Shown: positions 16,922 to 25,108 of the stretch, piece after piece
Layout of the letters: each line of letters begins with the position of its first letter
Position numbering within the stretch: the stretch's first letter is position 1
Source: Clostridiales bacterium
GTDB taxonomy: Bacteria > Bacillota > Clostridia > Oscillospirales > Oscillospiraceae
NCBI GenBank assembly: GCA_019423635.1
Contig: JAHZBA010000005.1
Span: forward strand, 9,679-73,678
DNA length: 64,000 nucleotides
Direction of reading: 5' to 3'
Notes under the pieces: generated by a model
What the model was told of the DNA's origin: nothing
The model's database searches: none
What the model saw: only the letters and a program-made list of their open reading frames with translations
Program-made: the position numbers and the translations under genes

Positions 16922-17395
16922 TCAGGCACGGAAGTCGGTCTTCATGTTGGGAGGGGTCTCCGTCTCCGGCGGTGTGTAGCCGGGCCCGGCGGCGGGAGTG
17001 GCGCCCGCCTCCTCCAGAATCTTCTCAATCTCATGGAGGTTGCCCTCCAGAATGGTGCGGGCCGCGTCGGCCTCCTTGCGGTAGAGGCGGTACTGCTCCT
17101 GCAGGGCCGCCACGGTCTGCCGGGCCTCCGCCTGCATGGCGGCAGGGTAGCACTCAGGCAGGGAAGACAGGGGCAGATCTCCTGCACCCAGCTCGCCCAG
17201 GAGCTTTTCCCGCTTTTGATCCAGCCCCCGGAAGGACAGCGTGATGGCCTGTTCCTGCTTGAGCAGTTCGTCCAGAGCCAGCAGATCGTCGTTTTTCGCG
17301 ATGGCCGCCTTCACCCGGGCCAGATCTGTAAGCTGCGCCAGCTTTTCCCGCAGGGCCTCCAGCAGATCCAGATAGGAGCGATACACATCCGCCAT
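16922..17395 (-). CDS. flgN: Flagellar export chaperone FlgN
   Basis: 157 residues, helical throughout (YLDLLEALREKLAQLTDLAR, LDELLKQEQAITLSFRGLDQ). The motif LDELLKQEQAITLSFRGLDQKR matches the FlgN core helix. FlgN binds the C-termini of FlgK and FlgL in the cytoplasm before export. It sits between flgM (4 bases upstream) and flgK, as in most Firmicutes. The C-terminal region is Pro/Thr rich and probably disordered. Confidence 0.9.
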   Translation of the reverse strand: MADVYRSYLDLLEALREKLAQLTDLARVKAAIAKNDDLLALDELLKQEQAITLSFRGLDQKREKLLGELGAGDLPLSSLPECYPAAMQAEARQTVAALQEQYRLYRKEADAARTILEGNLHEIEKILEEAGATPAAGPGYTPPETETPPNMKTDFRA

Positions 17396-17399
17396 ACCC

Positions 17400-17714
17400 T
17401 TACTCCTCCATCATGAACAGGATGCTTCTGGCGATGGACATGGGGTCCGGATGATACTCTCCGGCGGCCACAGCCCGGCGGAGCTCCTGAATGTCGCCGG
17501 TGGTGGTAGAGGTCCGCACCTCCTGGGAGAGCCGGCCAACCACACTCATCTGGTAGGCATGTTTGCCGGCCGTGGCGGAGATGATGGCAGAATCAAATTT
17601 ATTATGTTCCGAGGAGGTCTTCTGCGCGGTACCGCGCTTGGAGACGGGGAAATACGTTTTAGGCCGGCCAACAGAAGAAATGCCGCCGGGACCATATGGA
17701 GTCAGCACAATCAT
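17400..17714 (-). CDS. flgM: Anti-sigma-28 factor FlgM
   Basis: 104 residues. FlgM binds sigma-28 (FliA/SigD) until it is exported through the finished hook, which delays late-gene expression. The C-terminal sigma-binding half is recognisable: VRTSTTTGDIQELRRAVAAG, then YHPDPMSIARSIL. The N-terminal 55 residues are poorly conserved and probably disordered, as in the family. A sigma-28 promoter is found 47-73 bases upstream, giving the usual feedback loop. Confidence 0.92.
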   Translation of the reverse strand: MIVLTPYGPGGISSVGRPKTYFPVSKRGTAQKTSSEHNKFDSAIISATAGKHAYQMSVVGRLSQEVRTSTTTGDIQELRRAVAAGEYHPDPMSIARSILFMMEE

Positions 17715-17761
17715 TCACTTCCTTTTCGATAATCAAAACCTGAACTTCTCACTCAATATTC

Positions 17762-17788
17762 ATATCGGCAAAATCGCAGGAAAGTTAA
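17762..17788 (-). promoter_or_regulatory. Sigma-28 (FliA/SigD) promoter of the flgM operon
   Basis: On the minus strand TTAA (17785-17788), exactly 15 bases and GCCGATAT (17762-17769) match the sigma-28 consensus TAAA-N15-GCCGATAA at 3 of 4 and 7 of 8 bases. The element is 47 bases before the flgM ATG and would drive flgM-flgN-flgK-flgL-yviE-fliW-csrA-yjfB. Confidence 0.85.
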
Positions 17789-18097
17789 GGAGAGAAGAGA
17801 AAATTCTCAGCCCGGATCGCAGGCGGCCTGGAACAAACACAGCGTGCGCTTTCCGCGCGGCAGACCGCCGGAGCGGCGGCGGGTACTCCCGGTTCCTCCG
17901 CAGAGAGCAGGCGTTTTGATGGGCCGGCCGCGGCGCCCGTTTTTGCCTGGGGCTCCGCACCGGCGGGGGCAGAATGCGTCGCTGTGAAGCGGGGGCGGCG
18001 CGGAATCGCCGGTGGAGATACGTGCGGAGCAATGTGACTCCGCGCAAGACAGACGGCGCGCAAAGACGCCCGCGCCGAAGGCGCGGGCGTCAGAATC
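17789..18097. other. Non-coding stretch between the flgM promoter and cheB
   Basis: No credible gene is seen; short frames on both strands lack ribosome sites and known motifs. The sequence is GC-rich with several short hairpins. The last part holds the cheB-side stem-loop at 18065-18091. Confidence 0.5.
18065..18091 (-). terminator. Possible terminator after cheB
   Basis: A perfect 12-bp stem (GACGCCCGCGCC, loop GAA, complement) lies 7 bases after the cheB stop on the minus strand. The T-run after it is weak (CTTTG), so termination may be partial. Confidence 0.6.
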
Positions 18098-19156
18098 TCA
18101 GCTGAGGGTTTTCAAATGGCGGATCAGGACCCCCGCAATGCCGTCGCAGGGGGCCTGGGTACACACGGCGCCGATCTCCTTGGCCACCATGGGCATTCCG
18201 TACACCACGGAGGACTCCTTATCCTGTCCGATGGTATAGGCGCCCTTCTGGCGCATGGCCAAGAGACCCGCCGCGCCGTCCTGCCCCATGCCGGTCATGA
18301 TAATGCCCACCATCTTGCACTTCACGGCCTCCGACATGGACTGGAACAGCGCGTCCACCGAGGGCCGATGACCGCTGACCTTCTCGCCGGGCATACAGGA
18401 GACGGTGTACTTGTTGCCGATCCGCACCACCCGGCACTGCAGGTCCGCGGGAGCCACCAGCGCAAGCCCGCGGTGGAGCTCATCGCCGTTCTTGGCCTCC
18501 CGGACCTCCATCTTGCAGAGGCGGTCCAGCCGCTCGGCGTACATCTTGGTAAAGCCGGGGGGCATATGCTGCACGATCACCATGCCGGGAATATCCTCCG
18601 GCAGGCGCTTCATCACCTCCAGCGTGGCCTCCGTGCCGCCGGTGGAGGCGCCCAGGCCGATCAGAACATTGTTCAGCGCCGGCGAAGCACCCAGAGGAGG
18701 CACTGCGGCAGCTGCCGAACCGCCCGCCGCGGCCGTGGCAACCACAGACGACGAGGCCGTCCGTACCTTGGCGTTGGAGGCAATCAGCACCTTCTGTGTC
18801 AGGGCCGTGATGAAGGCGGCCTTCTTATCCTGGGAATCCGGCTTGCGGACAAAGTCCACCGCGCCGGCGTCCAGGGCGTCGAAAACTTTGAGGTTCAGCG
18901 AGGAGACGAGGATCACCGGAATGGGGTTGGTGGGGATATACTCCCGGAGAAAATCCAGGCCGCTCTGGCCCGGCATCTCCACATCCAGCGTGATGACATC
19001 CGGCCGCAGCTTGGGAATCTTCATTTTGGCGTCCAGGGTGTTGATGGCATAGCCGACGACTTCGATCCGCGGATGTACGGAAAGTCCGCTGATAATCATC
19101 GTGCGGGCCACCGCGGAATCGTCCACCACCATGACACGGATTTTGTTGCCCTGCAT
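18098..19156 (-). CDS. cheB: Protein-glutamate methylesterase CheB
   Basis: 352 residues: an N-terminal receiver domain (VMVVDDSAVART, phospho-acceptor in LDVEMPGQSGLDFL near residue 60, Lys in VRKPDS near 108), an Ala/Ser-rich linker (about 130-160), then the CheB methylesterase domain with its Ser-His-Asp set (GLGASTGGTEA, IVQHMPPGFT, GMGQDGAAGL). CheB removes methyl groups from chemoreceptor glutamates and deamidates glutamines when phosphorylated by CheA. It is the last gene of cheA-cheW-cheR-cheB. ATG 19156 is chosen; a TTG one codon earlier (19159) is closer to AGGAGG and equally possible. Confidence 0.95.
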   Translation of the reverse strand: MQGNKIRVMVVDDSAVARTMIISGLSVHPRIEVVGYAINTLDAKMKIPKLRPDVITLDVEMPGQSGLDFLREYIPTNPIPVILVSSLNLKVFDALDAGAVDFVRKPDSQDKKAAFITALTQKVLIASNAKVRTASSSVVATAAAGGSAAAAVPPLGASPALNNVLIGLGASTGGTEATLEVMKRLPEDIPGMVIVQHMPPGFTKMYAERLDRLCKMEVREAKNGDELHRGLALVAPADLQCRVVRIGNKYTVSCMPGEKVSGHRPSVDALFQSMSEAVKCKMVGIIMTGMGQDGAAGLLAMRQKGAYTIGQDKESSVVYGMPMVAKEIGAVCTQAPCDGIAGVLIRHLKTLS

Positions 19157-19172
19157 CAATGGGGGATACCTC

Positions 19173-20021
19173 CTATTTTTGGAACGTGGCCGGTGCGAGC
19201 CTGCGATAGGGCGCGTTCGGGCCCAGGTTCTCCGAGCAGCTGATCATGAAATAGCCGCCGGGAACGGTGTAATCATAGAACCGCCGGACCAGCGCATCCT
19301 TGGTGGGCTGATCGAAGTAAATCATCACATTCCGGCAGAAAATCATGTCGAACTTCCGGCGGAACTTGATGGGTCCCATGAGGTTAAAGGTCTGGAAAAT
19401 GACGTTGTTCTTCACCGCCGGCGCCACCGTGTGGCTGCCGTCCCCGTTGGGAACAAAGTATTTCTTCTTCCACTCCGGGGGGATCGTGTCCGGCAGCGTG
19501 TAGACGCCCTTCCGGGCGGCGGCCAGCGCCTGGGCCGAGATATCGGTGGCCAGGATGCGGGTGTCCCACTGGCTGGCCTGGCTGCCCAGGTAGTCAAAGA
19601 GGAACATGGTGAGGTTGTAGGGCTCCTCCCCGCTGGAACAGCCCGCGCTCCAGATGGAGAGCACCTTGTCCCGCTGGTGCCGCTGAACCAGATCCGGAAT
19701 GATCTTGTTGCGGAAGTAGTCCAGGGGCTCCTTCTCCCGCATGAAGAACGTGTAGTTTGTGGTGAGCTTGTTGATGACAAGCGTCACATCGTCTTCGTTC
19801 TTGTTTTTCAAAAGGTTATCCACAAAATCCCCGAAGCTGTTGTAGCCCTTTTGCCGCAGCACCGGAGACAGCCGCCCGGTAATCAGCTGCTTTTTCTGGA
19901 AGAGATCAATGCCGTAGGTGGTGTGGATAAATTTGGCCATCCGCTGGAAATCCGCCTCGGAGATGGTCATGGGGGCAAAGCTGCGGCCGCCTTTTTCAGA
20001 GGAGGTGGAATTAGTACTCAT
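19173..20021 (-). CDS. cheR: Chemotaxis protein methyltransferase CheR
   Basis: 282 residues. An N-terminal helical domain (YGIDLFQKKQLITGRLSPVL) precedes the SAM-dependent methyltransferase domain, with SIWSAGCSSGEEPYNLTMFL as the SAM loop, ILATDIS as the acidic strand, and MIFCRNVMIYFD. It methylates glutamates on chemoreceptors. The gene overlaps cheW by 11 bases and is 16 bases upstream of cheB. Confidence 0.95.
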   Translation of the reverse strand: MSTNSTSSEKGGRSFAPMTISEADFQRMAKFIHTTYGIDLFQKKQLITGRLSPVLRQKGYNSFGDFVDNLLKNKNEDDVTLVINKLTTNYTFFMREKEPLDYFRNKIIPDLVQRHQRDKVLSIWSAGCSSGEEPYNLTMFLFDYLGSQASQWDTRILATDISAQALAAARKGVYTLPDTIPPEWKKKYFVPNGDGSHTVAPAVKNNVIFQTFNLMGPIKFRRKFDMIFCRNVMIYFDQPTKDALVRRFYDYTVPGGYFMISCSENLGPNAPYRRLAPATFQK

Positions 20022-20499
20022 GTTGGACCAGCTCCTCGCAATCCAGCACCAGCATCGTGCCGGAGCCGTCCGGGATATTGCACATGCTGGAGACCAGTTT
20101 CTGGGAGCTCTGTGCGGGCATGGGCAGAATGGTCTCGTTGGGGATGTCGATCATCTGGTCCACCGCGTCCACCAGGATGCCGATGGAGGTGCCCGCATAG
20201 TTCAGCACCACCAGGAGTCTGTCCTGCTCCAGGGCGGGCTTGCCCAGACGCAGCCGGATGTCCATCACGGGGATGATCTGGCCGCGCATGTTGAAAATGC
20301 CGCGGATGTAGTCGGGCATCATGGGCAGATAGGTCACCGAATAGGCGTTCAGAATTTCCACCACATACTCGGCGTCCACGCCCAGCTTCAGATCGTCAAT
20401 CAGAAAAATCAGGTATTTGCGGCTGGAAGAAACGGGTTCTTCCACAATCGGTTCCTCTGTTTCCTGCGCAAACAGAACCTCTTCTTGTACTGCGTTCAT
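20011..20499 (-). CDS. cheW: Chemotaxis coupling protein CheW
   Basis: 162 residues: a 25-residue acidic leader, then a single CheW domain (KYLIFLIDDLKLGVDAEYVV, MMPDYIRGIFNMRGQIIPVM, DAVDQMIDIP). It links receptors to CheA. The start at 20499 follows GAGGAGGAG by 4 bases; the open frame upstream to 20598 overlaps cheA and lacks a ribosome site. It lies 20 bases after the cheA stop. Confidence 0.93.
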   Translation of the reverse strand: MNAVQEEVLFAQETEEPIVEEPVSSSRKYLIFLIDDLKLGVDAEYVVEILNAYSVTYLPMMPDYIRGIFNMRGQIIPVMDIRLRLGKPALEQDRLLVVLNYAGTSIGILVDAVDQMIDIPNETILPMPAQSSQKLVSSMCNIPDGSGTMLVLDCEELVQHEY

Positions 20500-20519
20500 G
20501 GCGCTCCTCCTCCCTATGT

Positions 20520-22616
20520 TTACGCGCTGTATGCGGCGGCGTGCAGGTTGCCCACATCCAGAATGATGCTGATATTGCCGTCGCCCAGGATGCTGCATCC
20601 GGTGATGCCGGAGTTTTTGATGTCGAAGTTGTTAACGTAAGAGGGCAGCGGCTTCACAACGATCTGCTGCTCGCCCAGCAGCTCGTCTACAAACAGGCAG
20701 TAAGAGCGGTCGCCGGACTCCAGCCACATCAGAATGCCGTCCTCCACCTGATCCGCGCCGCTGGGAAGGCGGTAGAATTCCTTTGCCCGGATGATGGGAT
20801 AGTAGTTCTCCCGGATCTTGAACATCTCGCCGTTGACGGAGTCGTGGATGATGTCGTTGGAGGAGATCTTCATGCTGGAGAGAATGTTGTTGATGGGAAT
20901 GGTGAAAATGGAGTCACCCACGGCGACCTCCATGCCGTCCATGATGGCCATGGTCAGGGGGATGCGCATGACGGTGGTCATGCCCTTGCCCAGCTCGCTG
21001 GTGATGCTGACGGTGCCGCCCAGGCTCTCCACGCCGCTTTTCACCACGTCCATGCCCACGCCCCGGCCGGAGAACTCCGTCACCTCCACGTTGGTGGAAA
21101 AGCCCGGCATCAGCAGGAAGTTCAGGATCTCCTTGTGGGAGTACTCAAAATCCGGAGAGGCCAGGCCGTTCTTGATGGCCTTTTTCAAAACGGCCTCGTC
21201 GTTGACGCCCCGTCCGTCGTCCTGGATGGTGATAATCACCTCGCTGCCGGTATCCTGGGCGGAGAGGATGATCTCGCCCACGGGGTTCTTGCCGGCGGCA
21301 ATGCGCTCTTCCTCGGTCTCTTCAATGCCGTGATCCATGGAGTTGCGGATCATGTGCATGATGGGATCGCCGATGGAGTCCACGATGGTCTTGTCCACCT
21401 CGGTGTCCTCGCCGATCAAAACCAGCTTGGCGGGGCGGTTGAGCTTCTTGGTCATATCCCGGACGATGCGGTTCATCTTCTGGAAGGTGTTGGACACCGG
21501 AATCATCCGCAGGGACATGGACACGTCCTGTAGCTCGTCGGTGAGCTTGCGCAGCTGACGGGCGGATTTGGAGAAGGCGTCCAGGTTCCCCAGTCCCTTG
21601 AGATCCGGAGAGCCGGTGACCATGGCCTCGGTGATGACGATCTCGCCCACCAGGGCGGAGAGCTGGTCCAGCTTGCTGAGGTTGACGCTGATGAGGCTCT
21701 CCTTCTGATGCTGGGCGGAGGCGCCGCCTCCGGCAGCTCCCGCGGCGGCAGGCGCCGGAGCGGCCTTCTGAGCTGCGGCGGCGGGAGTGGGCTCCGCGGC
21801 GGCGGGAGCCTCCGGCTCCGGCGGCGCGGGCACGTAGTCGTGGGGCTGATAGGAGTACACGGAGCCGGCAGAGCGGACGACGGGAATGGCCTTTTCCCGG
21901 TCCTCGGCCCGCCGGAACTGGAGCAGGAAGCCGTCGTCGATGATGCGCTCGGCGGTGGAGGCGTCGGTCTCCACCGCGGCGGGCTCAAAGAGGAAGTCGG
22001 ACTCGGCGCAGAAATCCCGCACGGAGGTCACGACCATGAACGCCCGCAGGTTCTCCATGCCGCAGCCCTCGTCAAAGAAGACCCGCAGCTGGAAGGGGAA
22101 GTCCGGATTGCCGTTGATGCTGGTGCTGGCCGCGGAGGCGGGTGCGGCTGCGGCGGGCGCCGGTGCCGGCGGAGCTGCGGCAGGGGCTGCCGGCGCCGCC
22201 TCAGGTTCCCCTTTAATTTTAGAGATCAAACTATTAATATTTGAGAGGAAACTGTCGATATTCTCATCAAGGGGCTGTTCCGACTCCACCTTCTCCATCT
22301 CACCCCGGAAATAGTCGATGGACTGAAACAGAAGATCAAACAGAGCCGGCCGGTTCTCCTCTGAGACCACCTCCATGGTGCCCTCGCGGATCAGGAAGAA
22401 CATGTCCTCGATCCGGTGGGCGATGGTGGTGAGTGTATTGAACTCCATCATGGCGGAGGAGCCTTTGATGGTGTGCATGATCCGAAAGATCTCATTGACA
22501 TTTTCCTGCGAGAAGGTATCCACCTTTTCCGCGTCCAATACAATGGTCTCCAATTGTTCGAGCAAGGTGTTTGTTTCATAGATATACATATCCAGAATAT
22601 CATTGCCGCTGCTCAT
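20520..22616 (-). CDS. cheA: Chemotaxis histidine kinase CheA
   Basis: 698 residues with the complete architecture: an Hpt domain with phospho-acceptor His48 (IMHTIKGSSAMME), a Pro/Ala-rich linker, a P2-like response-regulator docking domain (about 170-260), a second Ala/Pro linker, the dimerisation helices (VNLSKLDQLSALVGEIVI), an HATPase core (N box MIRNSMDHGIE; G boxes DDGRGVN and GRGVGMDVVKS) and a C-terminal CheW-like domain. It phosphorylates CheB and CheY; no cheY lies in the window. A GTG four codons upstream is possible, but ATG 22616 has the better-spaced AAAGGCGG. Confidence 0.96.
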   Translation of the reverse strand: MSSGNDILDMYIYETNTLLEQLETIVLDAEKVDTFSQENVNEIFRIMHTIKGSSAMMEFNTLTTIAHRIEDMFFLIREGTMEVVSEENRPALFDLLFQSIDYFRGEMEKVESEQPLDENIDSFLSNINSLISKIKGEPEAAPAAPAAAPPAPAPAAAAPASAASTSINGNPDFPFQLRVFFDEGCGMENLRAFMVVTSVRDFCAESDFLFEPAAVETDASTAERIIDDGFLLQFRRAEDREKAIPVVRSAGSVYSYQPHDYVPAPPEPEAPAAAEPTPAAAAQKAAPAPAAAGAAGGGASAQHQKESLISVNLSKLDQLSALVGEIVITEAMVTGSPDLKGLGNLDAFSKSARQLRKLTDELQDVSMSLRMIPVSNTFQKMNRIVRDMTKKLNRPAKLVLIGEDTEVDKTIVDSIGDPIMHMIRNSMDHGIEETEEERIAAGKNPVGEIILSAQDTGSEVIITIQDDGRGVNDEAVLKKAIKNGLASPDFEYSHKEILNFLLMPGFSTNVEVTEFSGRGVGMDVVKSGVESLGGTVSITSELGKGMTTVMRIPLTMAIMDGMEVAVGDSIFTIPINNILSSMKISSNDIIHDSVNGEMFKIRENYYPIIRAKEFYRLPSGADQVEDGILMWLESGDRSYCLFVDELLGEQQIVVKPLPSYVNNFDIKNSGITGCSILGDGNISIILDVGNLHAAAYSA

Positions 22617-22714
22617 AAAGCAAAACACCGCCTTTCAGCCTTTTCATATTACATCGACCAAATGGGACCAAAAAATAAGTAGTAATTATAAAAATTTTCT
22701 GCGAGGTGACGAGA
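22617..22714. promoter_or_regulatory. AT-rich divergent promoter region of the cheA and ylqG-like operons
   Basis: The 98 bases are much more AT-rich than their surroundings. On the minus strand a perfect TATAAT sits in the run TTTTTATAATTAC (near 22684-22692), about 70 bases before cheA, with a poor -35. On the plus strand TATAAA with GGGACC 17 bases upstream could serve the ylqG-like gene. The elements overlap, so only the region as a whole is firmly called. Confidence 0.5.
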
Positions 22715-24148
22715 ATGCCCGACCTCATGGGAGCGACCAATCCGGTACCGGGGTATGATGCCGGATCAAATAACCGCCTTCCGGTCTCGCCCAGTCAAAA
22801 TACACCCCCTCAGATTCAGAATGTGACGGATCCCAGCCGGGTGGGCCGCGCCGACGGAAAGACAGAGCGGCAGGACAGCAGCCTCCAGGGGGACGGCCGC
22901 GTCCGCTATGACTCCAACTTCCAGACCTTCCTCCAGCGCCTGCGGGAGACACCGGGGGCCATGGAGAGTCTGACGCGCATCTTCTCCGGTCAGGGCACGG
23001 TGGTGCTCTCCGGGCTGGAGGAGGGCACCGCGGCGGAGATGGCCCAGCTGCTGGAGATGCTCCGGATGGACGAGGCGGAGCTCTTGAATTTCCTGACGGG
23101 GCAGGCCAAGGGGAGCACCCGCTTCGGCGGCGCCCTGTTCGCCCTGCTGCGCACCGCCTACGCCAGGGCGGGGTCCGAGGGCGTTCGGACGGACATTCTG
23201 CAGTTTTTGAAGAGCTATGCGGACTACTCCTCCACCGCCCATGTGGAGGGCAACATCCTGCGCAATCTCTCCCAGATGATCGGCGCCATGCCGGCCAGCT
23301 GGGCGGACCGGCTGCAGGACCTGCTGGCAAGGCTGGAAAACGGCATGGCGGCGGGAGACCGGCAGGGAAACATTCTGCTTTTGCAGCGGGAGGTCTTTCC
23401 CTACATGTCGGCCTATGTGGAGCGGACCCACGACATGGGCCTGCCCAGGAATCTCCTCTCCCTGCTGGCCCTGGACGTGGCCCGGTATGAAAACGGCTCC
23501 CTGGAAAAGCTTCTGGAGACCTTCCACCAGCTCAGCGGATACGGCACATTGAAAGGGCAGCTGGGCAAGGTGGACGACAAGACGCTGCTGGCCCTGCTGC
23601 GGAACAGCCAGCTGGACGCCTCCTCCCAGGCCTCGCAGTTTACCACGCAGCTGCTCTCCGCCGCCTCCAGAGCCCTGCGGGGCGAGGGAAGCGCCGAGAT
23701 CCAGCAGGCCTTTCAGAACCTGATTGCCGCCATGCTCATCAACGAGAGCGTCTATATGCCGGTGAACCACTATCTGATCCCCATGGACTGGAATGGGCGG
23801 ATGATGTTCTCCGAGCTCTGGGTGGACCCGGATGCGGACCAGGAGAAGCAGGGCGGAGGAGGCAGGAGCAATACCTTCCGCTTCCTCTTCAAAATGGACA
23901 TCCAGGATGTGGGGCTGTTCGATGTGATCCTCACCAGCCAGAACGGGGAGGTGGACCTGGACATCCGCTGTCCGGACCGGGTGGCGCCCTTTTCCAGGCA
24001 GGTGGAGGAGGCCGTCTCCGGCATCCTGGAGCGAAACGAGCTGCGTCCGGCGCATATCAGCGTGCGGCGTATGGAGCGCCCGGTGGCATTGACCGAGGTG
24101 TTCCCCAAAATCTTTGAAGGGAAGAACAGCATCAATGTCAAGGCGTGA
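22715..24148 (+). CDS. YlqG-like protein, possible FliK-related flagellar export protein
   Basis: 477 residues. The first 70 are polar, Pro/Gln/Asn rich and probably disordered. About 75-330 is all-helical. The C-terminal part (about 345-477) is beta-rich (HYLIPMDWNGRMMFSELWVD, FRFLFKMDIQDVGLFDVILT) and ends with a strand-helix unit of the Flg_hook type found in FliK and YlqG. The next gene is an FlhB C-terminal homologue (FlhX/YlqH), and Bacillus has the same ylqG-ylqH pair, which supports the call. Its role in hook-length control or export switching is inferred. Start ATG 22715 with GAGGTG; a GTG at 22706 is the alternative. It overlaps the next gene by 14 bases. Confidence 0.7.
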   Translation: MPDLMGATNPVPGYDAGSNNRLPVSPSQNTPPQIQNVTDPSRVGRADGKTERQDSSLQGDGRVRYDSNFQTFLQRLRETPGAMESLTRIFSGQGTVVLSGLEEGTAAEMAQLLEMLRMDEAELLNFLTGQAKGSTRFGGALFALLRTAYARAGSEGVRTDILQFLKSYADYSSTAHVEGNILRNLSQMIGAMPASWADRLQDLLARLENGMAAGDRQGNILLLQREVFPYMSAYVERTHDMGLPRNLLSLLALDVARYENGSLEKLLETFHQLSGYGTLKGQLGKVDDKTLLALLRNSQLDASSQASQFTTQLLSAASRALRGEGSAEIQQAFQNLIAAMLINESVYMPVNHYLIPMDWNGRMMFSELWVDPDADQEKQGGGGRSNTFRFLFKMDIQDVGLFDVILTSQNGEVDLDIRCPDRVAPFSRQVEEAVSGILERNELRPAHISVRRMERPVALTEVFPKIFEGKNSINVKA

Positions 24149-24455
24149 AGAATTCCGGCCCCCGGCCAAGAAGGCGGTGGCCCTGCACTACGGTGCCGGC
24201 GACAATGCGCCGGTGGTGGTGGCCTCCGGACAGGGGTATCTTGCGGAGAAGATCGTGGAGCTGGCCGCCGACAACGGCGTGCCCATCTACGAGGACAACT
24301 CCCTGTCCACGATCCTGACCCAGCTGCAGCTGGGCCAGGAGGTCCCGGAGAATCTGTACCAGGCAATCGTGGAGATCTACGTCTATTTCCTGAAATTTGA
24401 CCCCAGCGCCCGGGACGGCGCGCTGGAAGACGGCGGCGGCCGCAAGGAGGAGTAA
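24135..24455 (+). CDS. FlhX/YlqH: stand-alone FlhB C-terminal-domain homologue
   Basis: 106 residues matching the cytoplasmic C-terminal domain of the export switch protein FlhB (KKAVALHYGAGDNAPVVVAS, AEKIVELAADNGVPIYEDNS, STILTQLQLGQEVPENLYQA). The NPTH autocleavage motif of full FlhB is absent. Small FlhB-like proteins can replace the C-terminal fragment of cleaved FlhB in substrate specificity switching. It is translationally coupled to the YlqG-like gene and is followed after 3 bases by a pilZ gene. Confidence 0.85.
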   Translation: MSRREEFRPPAKKAVALHYGAGDNAPVVVASGQGYLAEKIVELAADNGVPIYEDNSLSTILTQLQLGQEVPENLYQAIVEIYVYFLKFDPSARDGALEDGGGRKEE

Positions 24456-24458
24456 CGG

Positions 24459-25091
24459 ATGGAAACCAATCGTCAGGACGATAAGCTGTACATTCTGCTG
24501 GACAGCGGGAATACCCCTCTGGCCCACTGCCTGCTTCAGGGGCCCACGGACGGGCAGACCCTGCAGATTGAGGTGCTGGGCGGCAGGGAGGAGGATGTGG
24601 CGGCCCACGAGGTGGTGGAGCTCATCAGCATGGGCCGCGGCAAGGACTACCAGTGCAAGGTGCTGCGGCAGCGGGGGGAGCGGTTCTCCCTGGAGAAGAT
24701 CATGGAGCTGGACCCGGAGGTCCGGCGGAATCTGCGGGTGCCCATCCGCTTTGAGAGCTTTCTCTACCCCATCACCGGCAAGTGGAAGGGGCGGCGGAAG
24801 ATCCGCTCCATCGACCTCAGCTGCGGCGGCATCGGCTTTTTCAGCGGGCCGGGCCTGCAGGTGGGCGAGCGGATGGAGGTGGTGATCTCCCTGACGGATG
24901 AGCCGCTGATTCTCCGCTGCGAGATCCTGCGGATCAACGAGCTGAAAGAGGAGCGGGTGATGTACGCCGCCAAGTTTGTGGACATGTGCGAGGACGAGGA
25001 AGTGATGGTGCGCAAGGCCGTTTTCAGTATCCAGCTGCAAAACGAGATGCGGCGCGCGGATTTTGAAGAGGACCTGGAGGACGCGACATGA
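24459..25091 (+). CDS. PilZ-domain protein, predicted c-di-GMP receptor
   Basis: 210 residues with a YcgR-like layout: an N-terminal beta domain (1 to about 95), then a PilZ domain with both c-di-GMP motifs, RRNLR (RxxxR, near 90) and DLSCGG (D/NxSxxG, near 110). YcgR-type proteins bind c-di-GMP and slow the flagellar motor or control exported polymers. It lies between flagellar export genes and a giant SLH gene whose start overlaps its end, and the ribosome site of that SLH gene is inside this run, so coupled expression is likely. Both ligand motifs are intact. Confidence 0.88.
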   Translation: METNRQDDKLYILLDSGNTPLAHCLLQGPTDGQTLQIEVLGGREEDVAAHEVVELISMGRGKDYQCKVLRQRGERFSLEKIMELDPEVRRNLRVPIRFESFLYPITGKWKGRRKIRSIDLSCGGIGFFSGPGLQVGERMEVVISLTDEPLILRCEILRINELKEERVMYAAKFVDMCEDEEVMVRKAVFSIQLQNEMRRADFEEDLEDAT

Positions 25092-25108
25092 GCGGGAAGG
25101 AGAGACCC

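Noticed and set aside
12747..16979. A 1410-codon open frame on the + strand opposite flgL and flgK
   Set aside because: It is antisense to two well-recognised genes, has no ribosome site, and its composition (Val/Gly/His/Leu rich) is that of a mirrored GC-rich codon pattern.
17760..18063. Minus-strand Arg/Pro-rich frames between flgM and cheB
   Set aside because: Two frames cover the same bases with Arg/Pro/Ala bias typical of GC-rich non-coding sequence, and one covers the flgM promoter.
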